Assembly: GCA_001769215.1 (NCBI GenBank)
Contig: MEOL01000032.1
Coordinates: forward strand, 124,001 to 188,000
Reading direction: 5' to 3'
DNA length: 64,000 nt
From: Bacteroidetes bacterium GWF2_41_31
Lineage (GTDB): Bacteria > Bacteroidota > Bacteroidia > Bacteroidales > F082
Of this stretch, positions 1-10,069 are shown in pieces (position 1 is the stretch's first letter; each line of letters starts with the position of its first letter). A program made the position numbers and the translations under genes. Under the pieces are notes generated by a model. That model ran no database searches. It had not been told where the DNA came from and saw nothing but the letters and a program-made list of their open reading frames with translations.

Positions 1-42
1 AGGAAGAACATGTGTGATAAGAAAATCATTCCAAACTAGGTG

Positions 43-1314
43 CTAAAGCCTATCCCACAGGCGCAACGCCTGCTCTTTGGTGTACGTTAAAATCGCCTTT
101 TCATCCACATTGGTGAGCCTTTTATTCTTCACCAGCCAATTTCCGTTGGAGATCACATGCCGGATGTGGTTGGATGACAATCCAAAAACAAAGTGTCCCA
201 AGAAATTGTTGGGGGTAACAGGTGTTGGTGAATCATAATCCAGCACCACCAGATTGTTGTCGCCGTCACCTGCAAAATGATTGTCGGCTAAATAATGATG
301 CACATTTCTAAACCTGCGGTAGGCTTCAGGCACGTTGATTTGATCTGTTTCCTGTCCGGCAAAAAATGCCACCTGCGCACTTCGGAGCATATCGCTGTGC
401 ATACCATCTGTGCCGAGCATGATGTTCTTGCCCAGGTATGTCCCACGAAAGTGGCCAACATTGTTATTCAGGTTGCTTTCTGCATTTTCAACGATCCAGG
501 CAGGTGAATTCCGGATTAAACTGCGCTCGTTTTCGTTGAGGTGAAGACAATGGGCCAGAATGGTTTTTGGAGAATTAAGTACACCGAAATGATGGAGTCT
601 TTCCACTACCTGCCTGTCATAATGGTGCTGACAGTGGTTTTGATCGGCCAAATCTTCCGCCACATGGATGTGAATGCCGGAGTTGGTCTTTTTCATCAGA
701 TCTACAGCTTTTTTCAAAGATTCATCTCCTACGGTAAATGAAGCGTGAAGCCCTACAAGTCCCTGATTTGCCTGTAAATAATCCGCTGTTTCCTGAAGTC
801 CCTGATTTGCTTTATCCAGTCCATCACGGTCGGAGATTTCATAACACAGCAAATGGCTAACCCCTACCCGATCGAAGGCATGGGCAATGATTTCAAGTGA
901 ACCCCTGATGGTATTGGGTGAAGCATGGTGATCAATCACAAAAGTAGACCCGGCCTTGGCACAGGCCATGGCTGTGGCCAGTGCGCTGGCATCAATCATG
1001 TCTTTATCCAGGGCTTTGTCGAGGTTCCACCACACGTATTCCAGGATTTCCAGAAAGTTCTCCGGTTGTTTTGCCGGAACGGGCATCCCGCGGGCCAAGG
1101 CCGAATATACATGGTGATGACCCACCGCAAAGGATTTGGTGACCAGTTTTCCGGAGCAGTCGATTACTTCATCTTTGCTGATGTCAACGCCTTCAAGATC
1201 GGCCGGAAGCAATAAATAACCTCCACCAGAACCAGTCTCAACTTTTAGGGAAGTTTGAATTTGTTCAAGTGTTTGCCATTGGATAAAAGTGGCGTTTTTA
1301 AGTATGATGGACAT
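43..1314 (-). CDS. ssnA: SsnA-type putative aminohydrolase
   Basis: Metal-dependent amidohydrolase of the SsnA family (423 aa), related to chlorohydrolases and guanine deaminases; expected to be cytoplasmic. The metal-binding pattern is visible: the HHH triplet typical of SsnA (residues 66-68, in VGHHHVYS), HIHVAED (215-221), LAHCLHL (253-259) and GTDG with the metal-binding Asp at about 303. It is the last gene of a minus-strand operon with a molybdenum hydroxylase, two PLP enzymes and YgfK. In other bacteria the same partners belong to the selenium-dependent hydroxylase and purine/urate breakdown locus, so deamination or ring-opening of a purine-derived product is likely. The exact substrate is not established. 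A 12-bp hairpin separates it from the upstream gene, so its expression may differ from the rest of the operon. Confidence 0.88.
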   Translation of the reverse strand: MSIILKNATFIQWQTLEQIQTSLKVETGSGGGYLLLPADLEGVDISKDEVIDCSGKLVTKSFAVGHHHVYSALARGMPVPAKQPENFLEILEYVWWNLDKALDKDMIDASALATAMACAKAGSTFVIDHHASPNTIRGSLEIIAHAFDRVGVSHLLCYEISDRDGLDKANQGLQETADYLQANQGLVGLHASFTVGDESLKKAVDLMKKTNSGIHIHVAEDLADQNHCQHHYDRQVVERLHHFGVLNSPKTILAHCLHLNENERSLIRNSPAWIVENAESNLNNNVGHFRGTYLGKNIMLGTDGMHSDMLRSAQVAFFAGQETDQINVPEAYRRFRNVHHYLADNHFAGDGDNNLVVLDYDSPTPVTPNNFLGHFVFGLSSNHIRHVISNGNWLVKNKRLTNVDEKAILTYTKEQALRLWDRL

Positions 1315-1378
1315 GAAGTTCTGTATTTTATTATTTCAGAAATTGAAAAATTAAAGATAGGAATTTTTATGACCTATT

Positions 1379-1410
1379 GACCCGCCGGGTTTTTTCCTAC
1401 CCGGCGGGTC
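1379..1410. terminator. Strong GC-rich hairpin between xdhD-like gene and ssnA
   Basis: A perfect 12-bp inverted repeat (GACCCGCCGGGT at 1379-1390, ACCCGGCGGGTC at 1399-1410) with an 8-nt loop lies in an otherwise AT-rich gap. Read on the minus strand it has no U-tract after it, so it may be a partial terminator, an RNA processing or stability element, or simply a stable spacer rather than a classical Rho-independent terminator. Confidence 0.6.
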
Positions 1411-1420
1411 GGGAAAAAAG

Positions 1421-3967
1421 CTATCTCTTCAGCGGCAATTTCATCCGCTTCACCCCATCAAAAGCATAAAAGGCATTGGCCACAGCCGCTGCGGTGGGCA
1501 CCAGGCCAATTTCTCCAATTCCTTTGGCCCCGTAGGGGCCTACAGGATCGGGAACTTCCACACCAATCACCTTGATTTCAGGGGTTTCGTGGGCGCGCAG
1601 GATTTTTAAATCGCGCATGCGTTCGCTGAGTAAGAAACCATCCTTCATGGGCAAATCTTCTGTCAGTGCATAACCCAAACCCATGTGAACACCGCCTTCG
1701 ATCTGCCCTTCGAACAACATGGGATTCATGATCTTGCCGGCGTCATGAGCTGCCACCATACGAATGATTTCACCTTTTTCGTCAAGTACACAAAGTTGGG
1801 CCGCATATCCGTAGGAATAATGAATCACAGGGTCTTCAACACCTGTGCCGGGTTTGGTGGTCCAGTCGCAGACAAACTCACCTTTGTAGGTTTTACCAAC
1901 CAACGCTTTCAGCGAATGTTGTTTTAAATCGGCTTTCAAGGCTTTGGCTGCGTTGATGATGGCCAATCCTACCAAAGCGGTGGCCCGTGAACTGGTCGTC
2001 ATCCCGGTTTTAAGCTGTGCTTCCGTATCCACAACCACTTCGATAAATTCCGGGTCAACACCGGTTTCTTCGCACAAGGTTTGTAGTGCCATGTTGTGAA
2101 CGCCTTGTCCCATTTCGGTCCAGCCGTGCTGAAGACGGATTTTGTTTTCGGAAATAATTTCTATGCATACCTGCGATTCATCTTTCATTCCATTGCCCAC
2201 ACCGGAATTTTTGATGGCGCATGCCAATCCTGCAAAAGGAGCTATTAAATAATCCGGTTTTAGCGCTTCGAGACAGGCCCGGATTCCGACACCGGTAACT
2301 TTTTGTCCGGTGGAAGTGCGCAATCCATCCACAAGCGCATTGTCGTACCGAAATTGCCAACGGTCGAAACCGCCTTGTTTGCAAAGATCATCAATGCAAC
2401 TTTCCAGAGCAAAAGCCACCTGGTTGGCACCAAACCCACGCATGGCTCCACAGGGAATGTTGTTGGTATATACCGTTTTAGCTTCAATATCTACCTCCGG
2501 GATAAAATAGCCGCCCGAAGCATGACCGGCCACGCGTTCCATCACTTTCATCCCTACCGAAGCATAGGCTCCGGTATCGCCAACGGCTTTTAATTTAAGG
2601 GCAGTGAGTTTTCCTTGTTTATCGCAAACCACTTCCATGTCCATGAAAACAGGATGCCGTTTGGGGTGCATGCGGATGGATTCTTCCCTCCTTAGGGTTA
2701 TTTTTACCGATTTATTCATCAAATAGGCGAACAAGGCGGTATGACCCTGAATGGTCATATCTTCCTTACCTCCAAAACCTCCCCCGTTGGGCACGAGGAT
2801 CACCCTTACTTTTTTTTCAGACAAGCCCAGGATCATGGCCACCTGGCGGCGGTCCTCATACACGCCCTGGCTCTGGCTGAAAAGCTCCACTCCACCCTTC
2901 CCATCCGGTTGGGCGATGGCGGCTTCTTTTTCCATAAAACCATGTTCAACGCGTTGCGTTTCATAGTGGCCTTTGGACCGAAATGCCGACTTCGACATGG
3001 CTGTTTCGACATCTCCAATGGTGAATTGTGTGGTATCGAAGTGGTTGGGCCTTTCAGAATGAACCCGCTCACCATCAATGGCTTTCATCACATCGGTAAC
3101 TGATTTCAGCACCTCATATTCCACTTTAATTTTTGCCACAGCATCGCGGGCAATTTGGTCGCTGTCGGCCACCACACCTGCCAGCACATCGCCAATATAG
3201 TGGGTGGTTTGTCCTTCGTCAATCATCACCGACCAATCCTGAAGTATGAGGCCGACTTTTTGTTCAACCGGTATGTCCTTTGCAGTGAAAATCCGGTGTA
3301 CACCGGGAATTTCCATGGCCTCTGATACATCGATATTGAGGATTTTGGCTTTGGGATGATCTGAAAATTTTAGTGCAGCAAAAAGCATCCCGTCAAGGAA
3401 AATGTCATCCACAAATTTACCCTTGCCAATGGCTGTTTGATAAGCTTCGTATTTTGGATGCGGGATTCCTATTTTGCCAGAAGTTTTAGTCAGTTCGAGG
3501 TGTTTTCCGCTTGCAAGCGAATCTGCAGCAACTTCAATGGCTTGTTCAATTTTTTTATATCCGGTACATCGGCACAGATGGGGTTTGAGTGCCTGGTGAA
3601 TTTCCTGGATGGTTGGATTTGGATTGTCCTGTAGAAGCACTTTTGTACGGCTGATAAACCCCGGAGTACAAAACCCGCACTGCACAGCACCCTGATTGAC
3701 AAACGATTTGGCGATGGTGTCGAGCACAGATGGAGGAAATCCTTCGGGAGTAAACACTTCCGCGTTTTCCAGCGTTTTCATCCTGGTGACACAAGCCAGT
3801 TTGGCTTTACCGTTGATTTCCACGGTACAGGCACCACAGGCAGCCTGCCCGGAGCAACCGTCTTTTACAGCCGTGAGGTGTTTGTCGAGGCGTAAAAAGG
3901 GCAGTAAAAATCCATCCGGATCTCCGTGATAATTTACAAGTTCGCCATTGAGTTTAAAGGATATCAT
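1421..3967 (-). CDS. Molybdenum hydroxylase (XdhD-like), fused [2Fe-2S] and Mo subunits
   Basis: Xanthine-dehydrogenase-family hydroxylase of 848 aa in which the two-cluster ferredoxin part and the large molybdopterin part are fused without an FAD domain. The N-terminal cluster motif CSGQAACGAC lies near residues 38-47; the second is CGFC (about 97) with CRCTGY (about 131). The Mo part shows GGGFGGKED near 396 and the catalytic-Glu motif GIGEIG near 814. This layout matches E. coli XdhD and the selenium-dependent hydroxylases; selenium use itself is inferred. It overlaps the upstream PLP gene by 4 bp. The missing FAD function may be supplied by the flavoprotein YgfK in the same operon. The substrate is probably a purine such as xanthine, hypoxanthine or urate, by context only. 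Confidence 0.88.
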   Translation of the reverse strand: MISFKLNGELVNYHGDPDGFLLPFLRLDKHLTAVKDGCSGQAACGACTVEINGKAKLACVTRMKTLENAEVFTPEGFPPSVLDTIAKSFVNQGAVQCGFCTPGFISRTKVLLQDNPNPTIQEIHQALKPHLCRCTGYKKIEQAIEVAADSLASGKHLELTKTSGKIGIPHPKYEAYQTAIGKGKFVDDIFLDGMLFAALKFSDHPKAKILNIDVSEAMEIPGVHRIFTAKDIPVEQKVGLILQDWSVMIDEGQTTHYIGDVLAGVVADSDQIARDAVAKIKVEYEVLKSVTDVMKAIDGERVHSERPNHFDTTQFTIGDVETAMSKSAFRSKGHYETQRVEHGFMEKEAAIAQPDGKGGVELFSQSQGVYEDRRQVAMILGLSEKKVRVILVPNGGGFGGKEDMTIQGHTALFAYLMNKSVKITLRREESIRMHPKRHPVFMDMEVVCDKQGKLTALKLKAVGDTGAYASVGMKVMERVAGHASGGYFIPEVDIEAKTVYTNNIPCGAMRGFGANQVAFALESCIDDLCKQGGFDRWQFRYDNALVDGLRTSTGQKVTGVGIRACLEALKPDYLIAPFAGLACAIKNSGVGNGMKDESQVCIEIISENKIRLQHGWTEMGQGVHNMALQTLCEETGVDPEFIEVVVDTEAQLKTGMTTSSRATALVGLAIINAAKALKADLKQHSLKALVGKTYKGEFVCDWTTKPGTGVEDPVIHYSYGYAAQLCVLDEKGEIIRMVAAHDAGKIMNPMLFEGQIEGGVHMGLGYALTEDLPMKDGFLLSERMRDLKILRAHETPEIKVIGVEVPDPVGPYGAKGIGEIGLVPTAAAVANAFYAFDGVKRMKLPLKR

Positions 3968-5202
3968 TTCAACAGGTATTTTAGTTCGCTAAGTGTAGGC
4001 TCGATTGCTTTGGGCATGTTAAGCAATGGCTTTACAGCCGATAAATCCTTGAGGCCACTGCCGGTGAGCAACACTACATTTTTACTGCCAGGCGAAACCA
4101 GTTCCTGGTCATGGTATTTGAGCAATCCGGCCATGGCTGCCGCGGCCGCCGGCTCCACAAACAATCCATACGATTTAGCCAACAGGGCCGAAGCATTGAG
4201 GATTTCGTTGTCGGATACGGTGAGCCATTCTCCATTATAAAGATCCAAAAATTGGCGGGCCATGTGGAAATTTCGAGGAATATCTACCGAGATGGAATCA
4301 GCCAGGGTACGACTGGGACTGATGGTAAATCCCACTCCTTCGAGGTTGTTTACCAGGTTGGCACTTCCTTCGGCCTGCACGGCCACCACCATGGGCATGT
4401 GATCGATGATCCCCGACAGGAGCAAATCTTCGAACCCTTTGTAAACGCCGGAAATAATCACTCCATCGCCCACAGGCACAAACACCGCATCGGGAACCAT
4501 TTTTCCAAGTTCTTCAAACAACTCAAAGGACACACTTTTTTTTCCTTCGATAGTCATCGGATTATAGGCCGTATTTCGGTTGTACCAGCCCATTTCGCGG
4601 GTAGCGCTCACACTTAAATCGAAGGCATCGTCGTATGTACCCTTGACGGGAATGAGGGTTGCCCCATACATGATGATTTGAGTGAGTTTGGCGATGGGGG
4701 CACTTTCGGGAACGATGACGTACGCTTTTTGTCCTTGTGAAGCACAAATCCCGGCCAGCGAGGAACCTGCATTTCCGGTGGAAGCCGTTACAATGGTGTC
4801 GATTTCGTGTTCTTTGGCGAAAGCCGATACCAACGCCGAAGCCCTGTCTTTAAACGACCAGGTCGGATTTTGAGTATCGTCTTTCAGATACAATTCAAAA
4901 GGAATGGTTTCATTGCGAATGGACCGAACACGATACAAAGGCGTATTTCCTATTTTTAATGGGGGAAGGTTTTCGGTGTTTGCAATGGGCAATAAATCAA
5001 GAAATTCTCTTTCTTTAAGCTGTTTAAAACTAATGCTTTTCGATTTCAATTCGGCATAAGGATAAATCACTTTCAGCACGCCCAGGGGAGGTTGCAACGG
5101 GTCGTTGTCCTCTGCACAAATCGGACATAAGTAGCGGACGTCGGCAGCGCTGAATATCTGTCCGCAGGTAGTGCAGGAATAAGTTATTTCTTGATGCATC
5201 AT
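3964..5202 (-). CDS. Threonine-synthase-like PLP enzyme
   Basis: Fold-type II PLP enzyme of 412 aa. An N-terminal zinc ribbon is visible (C10xxC13 and C26xxC29), then the PLP-lysine motif SFKDR with Lys118, and STGNAGS at 141-147, the usual phosphate/substrate loop. LTGSGLK near the C-terminus is also family-typical. Threonine synthases look like this, but the setting inside a molybdenum-hydroxylase/SsnA/YgfK operon, rather than with homoserine genes, suggests a lyase acting on an amino acid released from purine breakdown. Other loci of this class encode 2,3-diaminopropionate ammonia-lyase (YgeX) here. The 4-bp overlap with the downstream hydroxylase gene points to translational coupling. The fold is sure; the reaction is not. 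Confidence 0.75.
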   Translation of the reverse strand: MMHQEITYSCTTCGQIFSAADVRYLCPICAEDNDPLQPPLGVLKVIYPYAELKSKSISFKQLKEREFLDLLPIANTENLPPLKIGNTPLYRVRSIRNETIPFELYLKDDTQNPTWSFKDRASALVSAFAKEHEIDTIVTASTGNAGSSLAGICASQGQKAYVIVPESAPIAKLTQIIMYGATLIPVKGTYDDAFDLSVSATREMGWYNRNTAYNPMTIEGKKSVSFELFEELGKMVPDAVFVPVGDGVIISGVYKGFEDLLLSGIIDHMPMVVAVQAEGSANLVNNLEGVGFTISPSRTLADSISVDIPRNFHMARQFLDLYNGEWLTVSDNEILNASALLAKSYGLFVEPAAAAAMAGLLKYHDQELVSPGSKNVVLLTGSGLKDLSAVKPLLNMPKAIEPTLSELKYLLK

Positions 5203-5236
5203 TTCTTTAATGAATTAATGCCCGTAAGCAAAATGG

Positions 5237-6706
5237 TTAATTGTATTCTTTCGAAACACCGGTACGTTCATTGAAAGCGTTGATTTCGCCATCCCATTCC
5301 TGAACTTTTGCATAGCGCGATTTCCAATAATTTTCGTCGTACCACTGGGCATTCAGTTCCTCCACGGTTTTGCCCTGCTGTTCAATCCAGGTAAAATACT
5401 TCAGGTTGTGCATTCGTTTTTTCTGGTAATAGGTCATTTCGAGCATGTGATCGATGTTCAATCCAAGTAAATCCGAATCGAAACTAACAGCAGCATCGCG
5501 GTTGGTGAATTCGCCATGTTTTTGTTTTTCTTCCGCCAGACGCGACTGATACATGTCCATGGAATCGGTGGCTACCGTGAAGAGCATGTCGTTTTCGTCC
5601 ATTTCGTAGTATTTGGCCAGCTTGATGGAACCCATCAGGTTGGCGATGGAGGAAATGCCCAGTAATCCCAGTTTATCCACCAATTCGGCATCAATGTGGA
5701 GTTCGTTTTTAAGGTATGCTCTTCCGGCAGGTTCGTTAAACAGGCGCATGAGGCGGATGTTTGGATTGTCGTCGATGGCACCCACCAGATCCATATTGCG
5801 GATGTTGTGAATCCAGGGCACATGCTTGTCGCCGATGCCTTCGATGCGGTGTTCACCGTAGCCATTTTCGAGCAATGTAGGACATTGCACAGCTTCTCCG
5901 GCGCAGACTTTCATGTGTGGGAATTTTTCACGGAGGTAATCCGTACTTCCCAGAGTTCCGGCCGATCCCTGCGTCAGGAAGACGCCACTAAAACGCTGGT
6001 TTGGTTTCTTGGTTTGATTGTAAACCTCCTCCATGGCAGGTCCGGTAACGGCATAATGCCACATGGGGTTGCCAATTTCCTCAAACTGGTTGAGGTTGAC
6101 GATGCCATCGCCGCGCTCCGCTTTCAGGACTTTTACCTTGTCGTAAATTTCTTTTACATTGCTTTCGCTGCCGGGTGTGGCAAATACTTCGGCTCCTACT
6201 TTGTGAAGCCAGTCGAAACGCTCCTGCGACATGCCTTGTGGCAATACCGCAATGGATTCGCACCCCAGCAAATAACTGTCGTAAGCACCTCCACGACAAT
6301 AGTTTCCGGTGGAAGGCCAGAGTGCTTTCTGGCAGGTGGGGTCGAAACGGCCTGTCACCAGTTTTTCGACAAGTGGGCCAAAAGTAGCACCTACTTTATG
6401 CGCACCTGTGGGGAAATATTTTCCAATCAGCACGATGATACGGGCTTTTACTCCGCTAAGTTCTGACGGGATTTCAAGGTAGTTGACGTCTCCAAATTTT
6501 CCACCAAAATCCTTGGGTTCGTTTTTCCAGGTGATGCGGAACAGGTTGAGGGAATTCAAATCCCATAGCCCGATGTTGGCCAGCTTGTCTTTAATCTTTT
6601 GTGGAATCAGCTCCGGGTTGCGCATTTGTTTGTAAGTGGGAAGGATGATGTGACGTTCCCTGCATCGTTGGATGGTGTTTTCGAGTACTCTTTCTTTTGT
6701 GTCCAT
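5237..6706 (-). CDS. TrpB-fold PLP-dependent enzyme of unknown reaction
   Basis: PLP-dependent enzyme of 489 aa resembling the tryptophan-synthase beta / cysteine-synthase superfamily. The likely Schiff-base lysine is K104 in PTGAHKVGATFG, comparable to the GAHK motif of TrpB. STGNYCRGG (132-140) is the substrate loop and TQGSAGTLGS (about 246-255) the phosphate-binding loop. It is much longer than O-acetylserine sulfhydrylases and has a distinctive C-terminal part with many aromatic residues. It sits 9 bp after ygfK and 34 bp before the threonine-synthase-like gene, so it is co-transcribed with the Mo-hydroxylase genes. A role in eliminating ammonia from, or cleaving, an amino-acid intermediate of purine catabolism is inferred. 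The substrate is unknown. Confidence 0.7.
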   Translation of the reverse strand: MDTKERVLENTIQRCRERHIILPTYKQMRNPELIPQKIKDKLANIGLWDLNSLNLFRITWKNEPKDFGGKFGDVNYLEIPSELSGVKARIIVLIGKYFPTGAHKVGATFGPLVEKLVTGRFDPTCQKALWPSTGNYCRGGAYDSYLLGCESIAVLPQGMSQERFDWLHKVGAEVFATPGSESNVKEIYDKVKVLKAERGDGIVNLNQFEEIGNPMWHYAVTGPAMEEVYNQTKKPNQRFSGVFLTQGSAGTLGSTDYLREKFPHMKVCAGEAVQCPTLLENGYGEHRIEGIGDKHVPWIHNIRNMDLVGAIDDNPNIRLMRLFNEPAGRAYLKNELHIDAELVDKLGLLGISSIANLMGSIKLAKYYEMDENDMLFTVATDSMDMYQSRLAEEKQKHGEFTNRDAAVSFDSDLLGLNIDHMLEMTYYQKKRMHNLKYFTWIEQQGKTVEELNAQWYDENYWKSRYAKVQEWDGEINAFNERTGVSKEYN

Positions 6707-6715
6707 GTTCTTTTC

Positions 6716-9700
6716 TTAAGACTGATTTTTATGTTGAAAACCTTGCCACACCACGCTCATTTCGGCTGCGGTGTTCAAGGCAAATTCTTTATTTTTTCTT
6801 GTATCAATATTCCATCCCTTGATGTCGAAGGTAGTAGGATCTAATTGAAATTCAACGCCTTTTTCCTGATAAATAAACTGATCCTGATCCATGGTCAGTG
6901 TGGCTTGTCTTCCATCTTTAATGTGATGAAGAATGCTTGTTTCTTCATCAAAATAGTACCCATACTCGCTTTCTGCAAAGGCATTCCGGGTTTGGTACAC
7001 ATGTGGTTTTTCCCGCCAGGGTGCTCCGGAGGTTGGACAAAAAGTGGTACAATTCCCGCATTGGTTGCACCATTCTTCCAAATGAAGAATCTGATAAGGT
7101 TGATTCACCACGAAATCCAGATCAGACTCAAGGTTTACCTGATGGTTGTTGATTACCAGTTTATTTAGTTTGTAATGTATGGGTGTGATTTGAAACGACC
7201 TGAATGCCAGGTTGGGACATACGGTGGTGCAAACATTGCAAAGCACATCGCACTGTAAACAACGCGACGACTCGGCCATGGCCTCCTCCTGGGTTAGTGT
7301 GGTGGTAACCAGGTTGAAATTCTTTCTTTCAGTCAAAGGGGTTTCCACCGGTGAAATTCCCCTGATCCTTTGTGACTTTTTGAACATGAGTTCGTCAAAA
7401 TCGTGGGGGCGGAGGCTAACTTCCTGATTTAGGTCTGTTGCGGGATTGATTTCACGGATAATTTTTTCGGCTACTTTTCGCCCGTCCGCAATGGCATTGA
7501 TGGCGGTAGAAGCTCCCCGCATGGCATCGCCACCGATATATACTTTTGAAATCAGGGTTTGAACCTGTTGATTTTCAATTGCATCCTTTTCAATAAAATC
7601 CAGGTCCAGATCTTGTCCTATGGCCGGAATGATGGTGTCCGCTTCCAGGGTAAATTCAGAATCACTGATGGGAACAGGTTTTTTTCTTCCGGAAGCATCC
7701 GGCACTCCCAATTTCATTTTCTGACAAAGTAACCCCAGCATCTGACCCTGATTTTGTACAATTTTTATTGGAGAGGCCAACTCCAGAATATTGATTCCTT
7801 CTTCCAGAACTGCCGTTATTTCTCCCTGATCGGCGGGCATTTCGGCAATGGTCCTGCGATAAACGATTGTCACTTTTCCCTGGTCGCCCACCAGGCGGAA
7901 AGCGGTACGTGCTGCATCCATGGCGGTATTTCCACCTCCGATGATGGCAATATTTTGACCCAATCCTGTGGGACTCCCTTTTTTTACGTTGAATAAAAAG
8001 TCGAGTGGATCGAGAACACCGGAAGCCTGAATGCACGGGATGTTGAGTTTTACAGATTGCTGCGCACCTGCTGCAATGTAGATCGCATCCGTGTCTGATT
8101 TCAACGTTTCAAACAATCTGTTATCAACGGTGGACTGATAGTGAATATTAATTCCCATCGACAGCATCCGGTTGATATCGATATTCAAATCTTCATCCGG
8201 TAAACGGAAAGCAGGAATGGCACCGGCTACCATGCCTCCTGGCTGCGATTTACTTTCGTAGATATCTACCTGAAATCCGGCTTTGGCCAGATAGTAACCA
8301 CAGGTTAATCCCGAAGGACCAGCCCCGATGATGGCCACTTTTTTTCCATTGAATGCTGACCGACTTTCGGAATCCTGGTTTTTTAAAACCGTTTCCGCCA
8401 CAAAGCGCTTCACTTCTCTTATCAATATCGAAGAGTCGTAATTAATTCGGGTACAACGCGTTTGGCATAGATGATCGCATACCATGCCGGTGGTTTGCGG
8501 AAAGGGATTGGTCTTTAAAATGACTTTTGCCGCCTCATCAAAATCAACCGTTGCCGTCTGCATCAGGTATTCAGGAATGTCCTGATGGGCAGGGCAGGTG
8601 TCCACACAGGGTGCATGAATGCAATCAAAGGTTTCCAGTTCACGATCTGTTTTTATGGTGGGCAAACGCAGGTTTGTGTTTTTATAAGCCGGATTCTGGT
8701 TGATTCCGGCAGCATATTTTTTCAGGTTTCTCCAGGCGGCATCCTCATCGCTACAGCAGAAGCAACGGACTTTTTTGTGGATCATCTCCTGCAAATCTTC
8801 CGAATAAGTGGCCTTCATGACATCCCGCAAGGTTTTGATATATTGATGTAAACGTCCGTAGCCTCCGGGTTTAAGCAAATCGGAACACACGGTGACGGGT
8901 GAAAGGCCTGCATTCACCAATTCCACCACATTAAAGGCATCGGCTCCACCCGAAAAGCTGATGTCCAGTTTCCTTTCAAAAGTATTTTGAAGTTTTTCGG
9001 CCAGTGTCACAGAAAGGGGATGCAAGGCACGGCCGCTCATGTACATCATGGGTTCGTTGGACGGAAATACCTGTTTGTGGTTTTCGCTTTCAAGCGTATT
9101 GGTGAGTTTAACGCTGAAACTGAGCCCCATATCATCGGCTGTGGTTTGAAGCCGTTGCAACATGGGAACGGCATCTTTATATTTCAAATCATGTTTAAAA
9201 GCAGCATCAGGAATCCGGGTGCTAAAACCGGATTGGCCCATGATCTCATGCAAAGTCTCTTTACCCAACAAAGTTGGATTGAGCTTGACAGTAGTGTGTA
9301 GCTTTTTTTCAGCAAGCAAATAATGGGCAATTTGTTCAATTTCCTGCGGCGGACAGCCATGCATGGTGCTCAAAGTAACGTTGTTGCTGAGTTGGGTTGG
9401 TATGTTGAGTTTTTTGATTTTGGGATAAACCTGACTAAGCAGTTTTATTTTTTTTTGCAGCGCTTCGGCAGCATTGTCCATGATTTGTAAAAACCACTGC
9501 ACATTTTCGTTGAGGATTCCCTGGTAGTTGTATCCCACGCTCATATTGAAAATCAGGCCGGTTTTTTTTTGCTGATGTCCCAGCAAATCCTTCAGTACGT
9601 GGATGATTATCCAGGCATTTAAATACTGATCGAATGATTCCTGGATTTTCAATTCCTGCGACCATTCGCAGTTATAGCCCTCATCCTGCATATCGATACA

Positions 9701-9994
9701 GGGTTTGGATACATTGAGCTCATCGAGGGTCTGGATGGTTTTTAGTTCGATAAAACGCGCGCCTGTAAGCCACGCCGCCACGATGTTTTGTGTAAGCTGG
9801 GTATGCGGTCCTGCCGCTACGCCAATGGGAGTTTCAATCCATTGACCAAAGCGGCTTGAGCAAATGGGGTCGTCTTTTTCAGGGAAAAAAAACAGGTTTT
9901 GGTGAATACCAAAAATGCGGTTTGTGTTTTGAAACTCGTCGAGGATGTTTTTCAACATCAAATCGACCGGAATAAGGGTGAAGTGATCCGTCAT
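6716..9994 (-). CDS. ygfK: YgfK-like Fe-S flavoprotein (putative selenate reductase subunit family)
   Basis: Multi-domain redox protein of about 1,092 aa. The N-terminal ~400 residues resemble dihydropyrimidine/dihydroorotate dehydrogenases. A GltD-type cysteine motif ([10 protein letters not shown]) follows, then the FAD Rossmann motif GAGPSG, the NAD(P) motif GGGNTAM, and two C-terminal ferredoxin clusters ([11 protein letters not shown] and CNQCGNC). The open frame extends to a TTG codon at 10021, but the ATG at 9994 is preferred because [11 protein letters not shown]... aligns with the start of E. coli YgfK. As first gene of the operon, it probably passes electrons between NAD(P)H and the Mo hydroxylase that lacks its own FAD domain. 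That partnership is inferred. The annotated selenate reductase activity is weakly founded for the family. Confidence 0.87.
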   Translation of the reverse strand: MTDHFTLIPVDLMLKNILDEFQNTNRIFGIHQNLFFFPEKDDPICSSRFGQWIETPIGVAAGPHTQLTQNIVAAWLTGARFIELKTIQTLDELNVSKPCIDMQDEGYNCEWSQELKIQESFDQYLNAWIIIHVLKDLLGHQQKKTGLIFNMSVGYNYQGILNENVQWFLQIMDNAAEALQKKIKLLSQVYPKIKKLNIPTQLSNNVTLSTMHGCPPQEIEQIAHYLLAEKKLHTTVKLNPTLLGKETLHEIMGQSGFSTRIPDAAFKHDLKYKDAVPMLQRLQTTADDMGLSFSVKLTNTLESENHKQVFPSNEPMMYMSGRALHPLSVTLAEKLQNTFERKLDISFSGGADAFNVVELVNAGLSPVTVCSDLLKPGGYGRLHQYIKTLRDVMKATYSEDLQEMIHKKVRCFCCSDEDAAWRNLKKYAAGINQNPAYKNTNLRLPTIKTDRELETFDCIHAPCVDTCPAHQDIPEYLMQTATVDFDEAAKVILKTNPFPQTTGMVCDHLCQTRCTRINYDSSILIREVKRFVAETVLKNQDSESRSAFNGKKVAIIGAGPSGLTCGYYLAKAGFQVDIYESKSQPGGMVAGAIPAFRLPDEDLNIDINRMLSMGINIHYQSTVDNRLFETLKSDTDAIYIAAGAQQSVKLNIPCIQASGVLDPLDFLFNVKKGSPTGLGQNIAIIGGGNTAMDAARTAFRLVGDQGKVTIVYRRTIAEMPADQGEITAVLEEGINILELASPIKIVQNQGQMLGLLCQKMKLGVPDASGRKKPVPISDSEFTLEADTIIPAIGQDLDLDFIEKDAIENQQVQTLISKVYIGGDAMRGASTAINAIADGRKVAEKIIREINPATDLNQEVSLRPHDFDELMFKKSQRIRGISPVETPLTERKNFNLVTTTLTQEEAMAESSRCLQCDVLCNVCTTVCPNLAFRSFQITPIHYKLNKLVINNHQVNLESDLDFVVNQPYQILHLEEWCNQCGNCTTFCPTSGAPWREKPHVYQTRNAFAESEYGYYFDEETSILHHIKDGRQATLTMDQDQFIYQEKGVEFQLDPTTFDIKGWNIDTRKNKEFALNTAAEMSVVWQGFQHKNQS

Positions 9995-10028
9995 AACAGG
10001 ACTTTCAATTTGAACCTTCAAATTTAGT

Positions 10029-10036
10029 GAAAAGTA
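10029..10036 (-). promoter_or_regulatory. Possible -7 element for the ygfK operon
   Basis: Read on the minus strand this is TACTTTTC, one base from the Bacteroidota -7 consensus TAnnTTTG, placed 34 bp before the preferred ygfK ATG. No convincing -33 box was found. Weak call. Confidence 0.35.
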
Positions 10037-10057
10037 GCGCAGGTTTTAAATTTCCCG

Positions 10058-10065
10058 TAATTTTG
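10058..10065 (+). promoter_or_regulatory. -7 promoter element (TAATTTTG) of mocA-like gene
   Basis: A perfect match to TAnnTTTG ends only 4 nt before the ATG. Transcription would start at or next to the A of the start codon, which predicts a leaderless or nearly leaderless mRNA. The -33 region is not well matched. Confidence 0.55.
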
Positions 10066-10069
10066 AACC

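Noticed and set aside
3964-5202. Housekeeping threonine synthase
   Set aside because: Fold and motifs would allow it, but its place in the Mo-hydroxylase operon and overlap with that gene make a catabolic role more likely. Not fully excluded.
5696-6466. 256-codon open frame on the plus strand
   Set aside because: It lies fully opposite the well-supported PLP enzyme gene, has no recognisable domain and its composition looks like an antisense frame.
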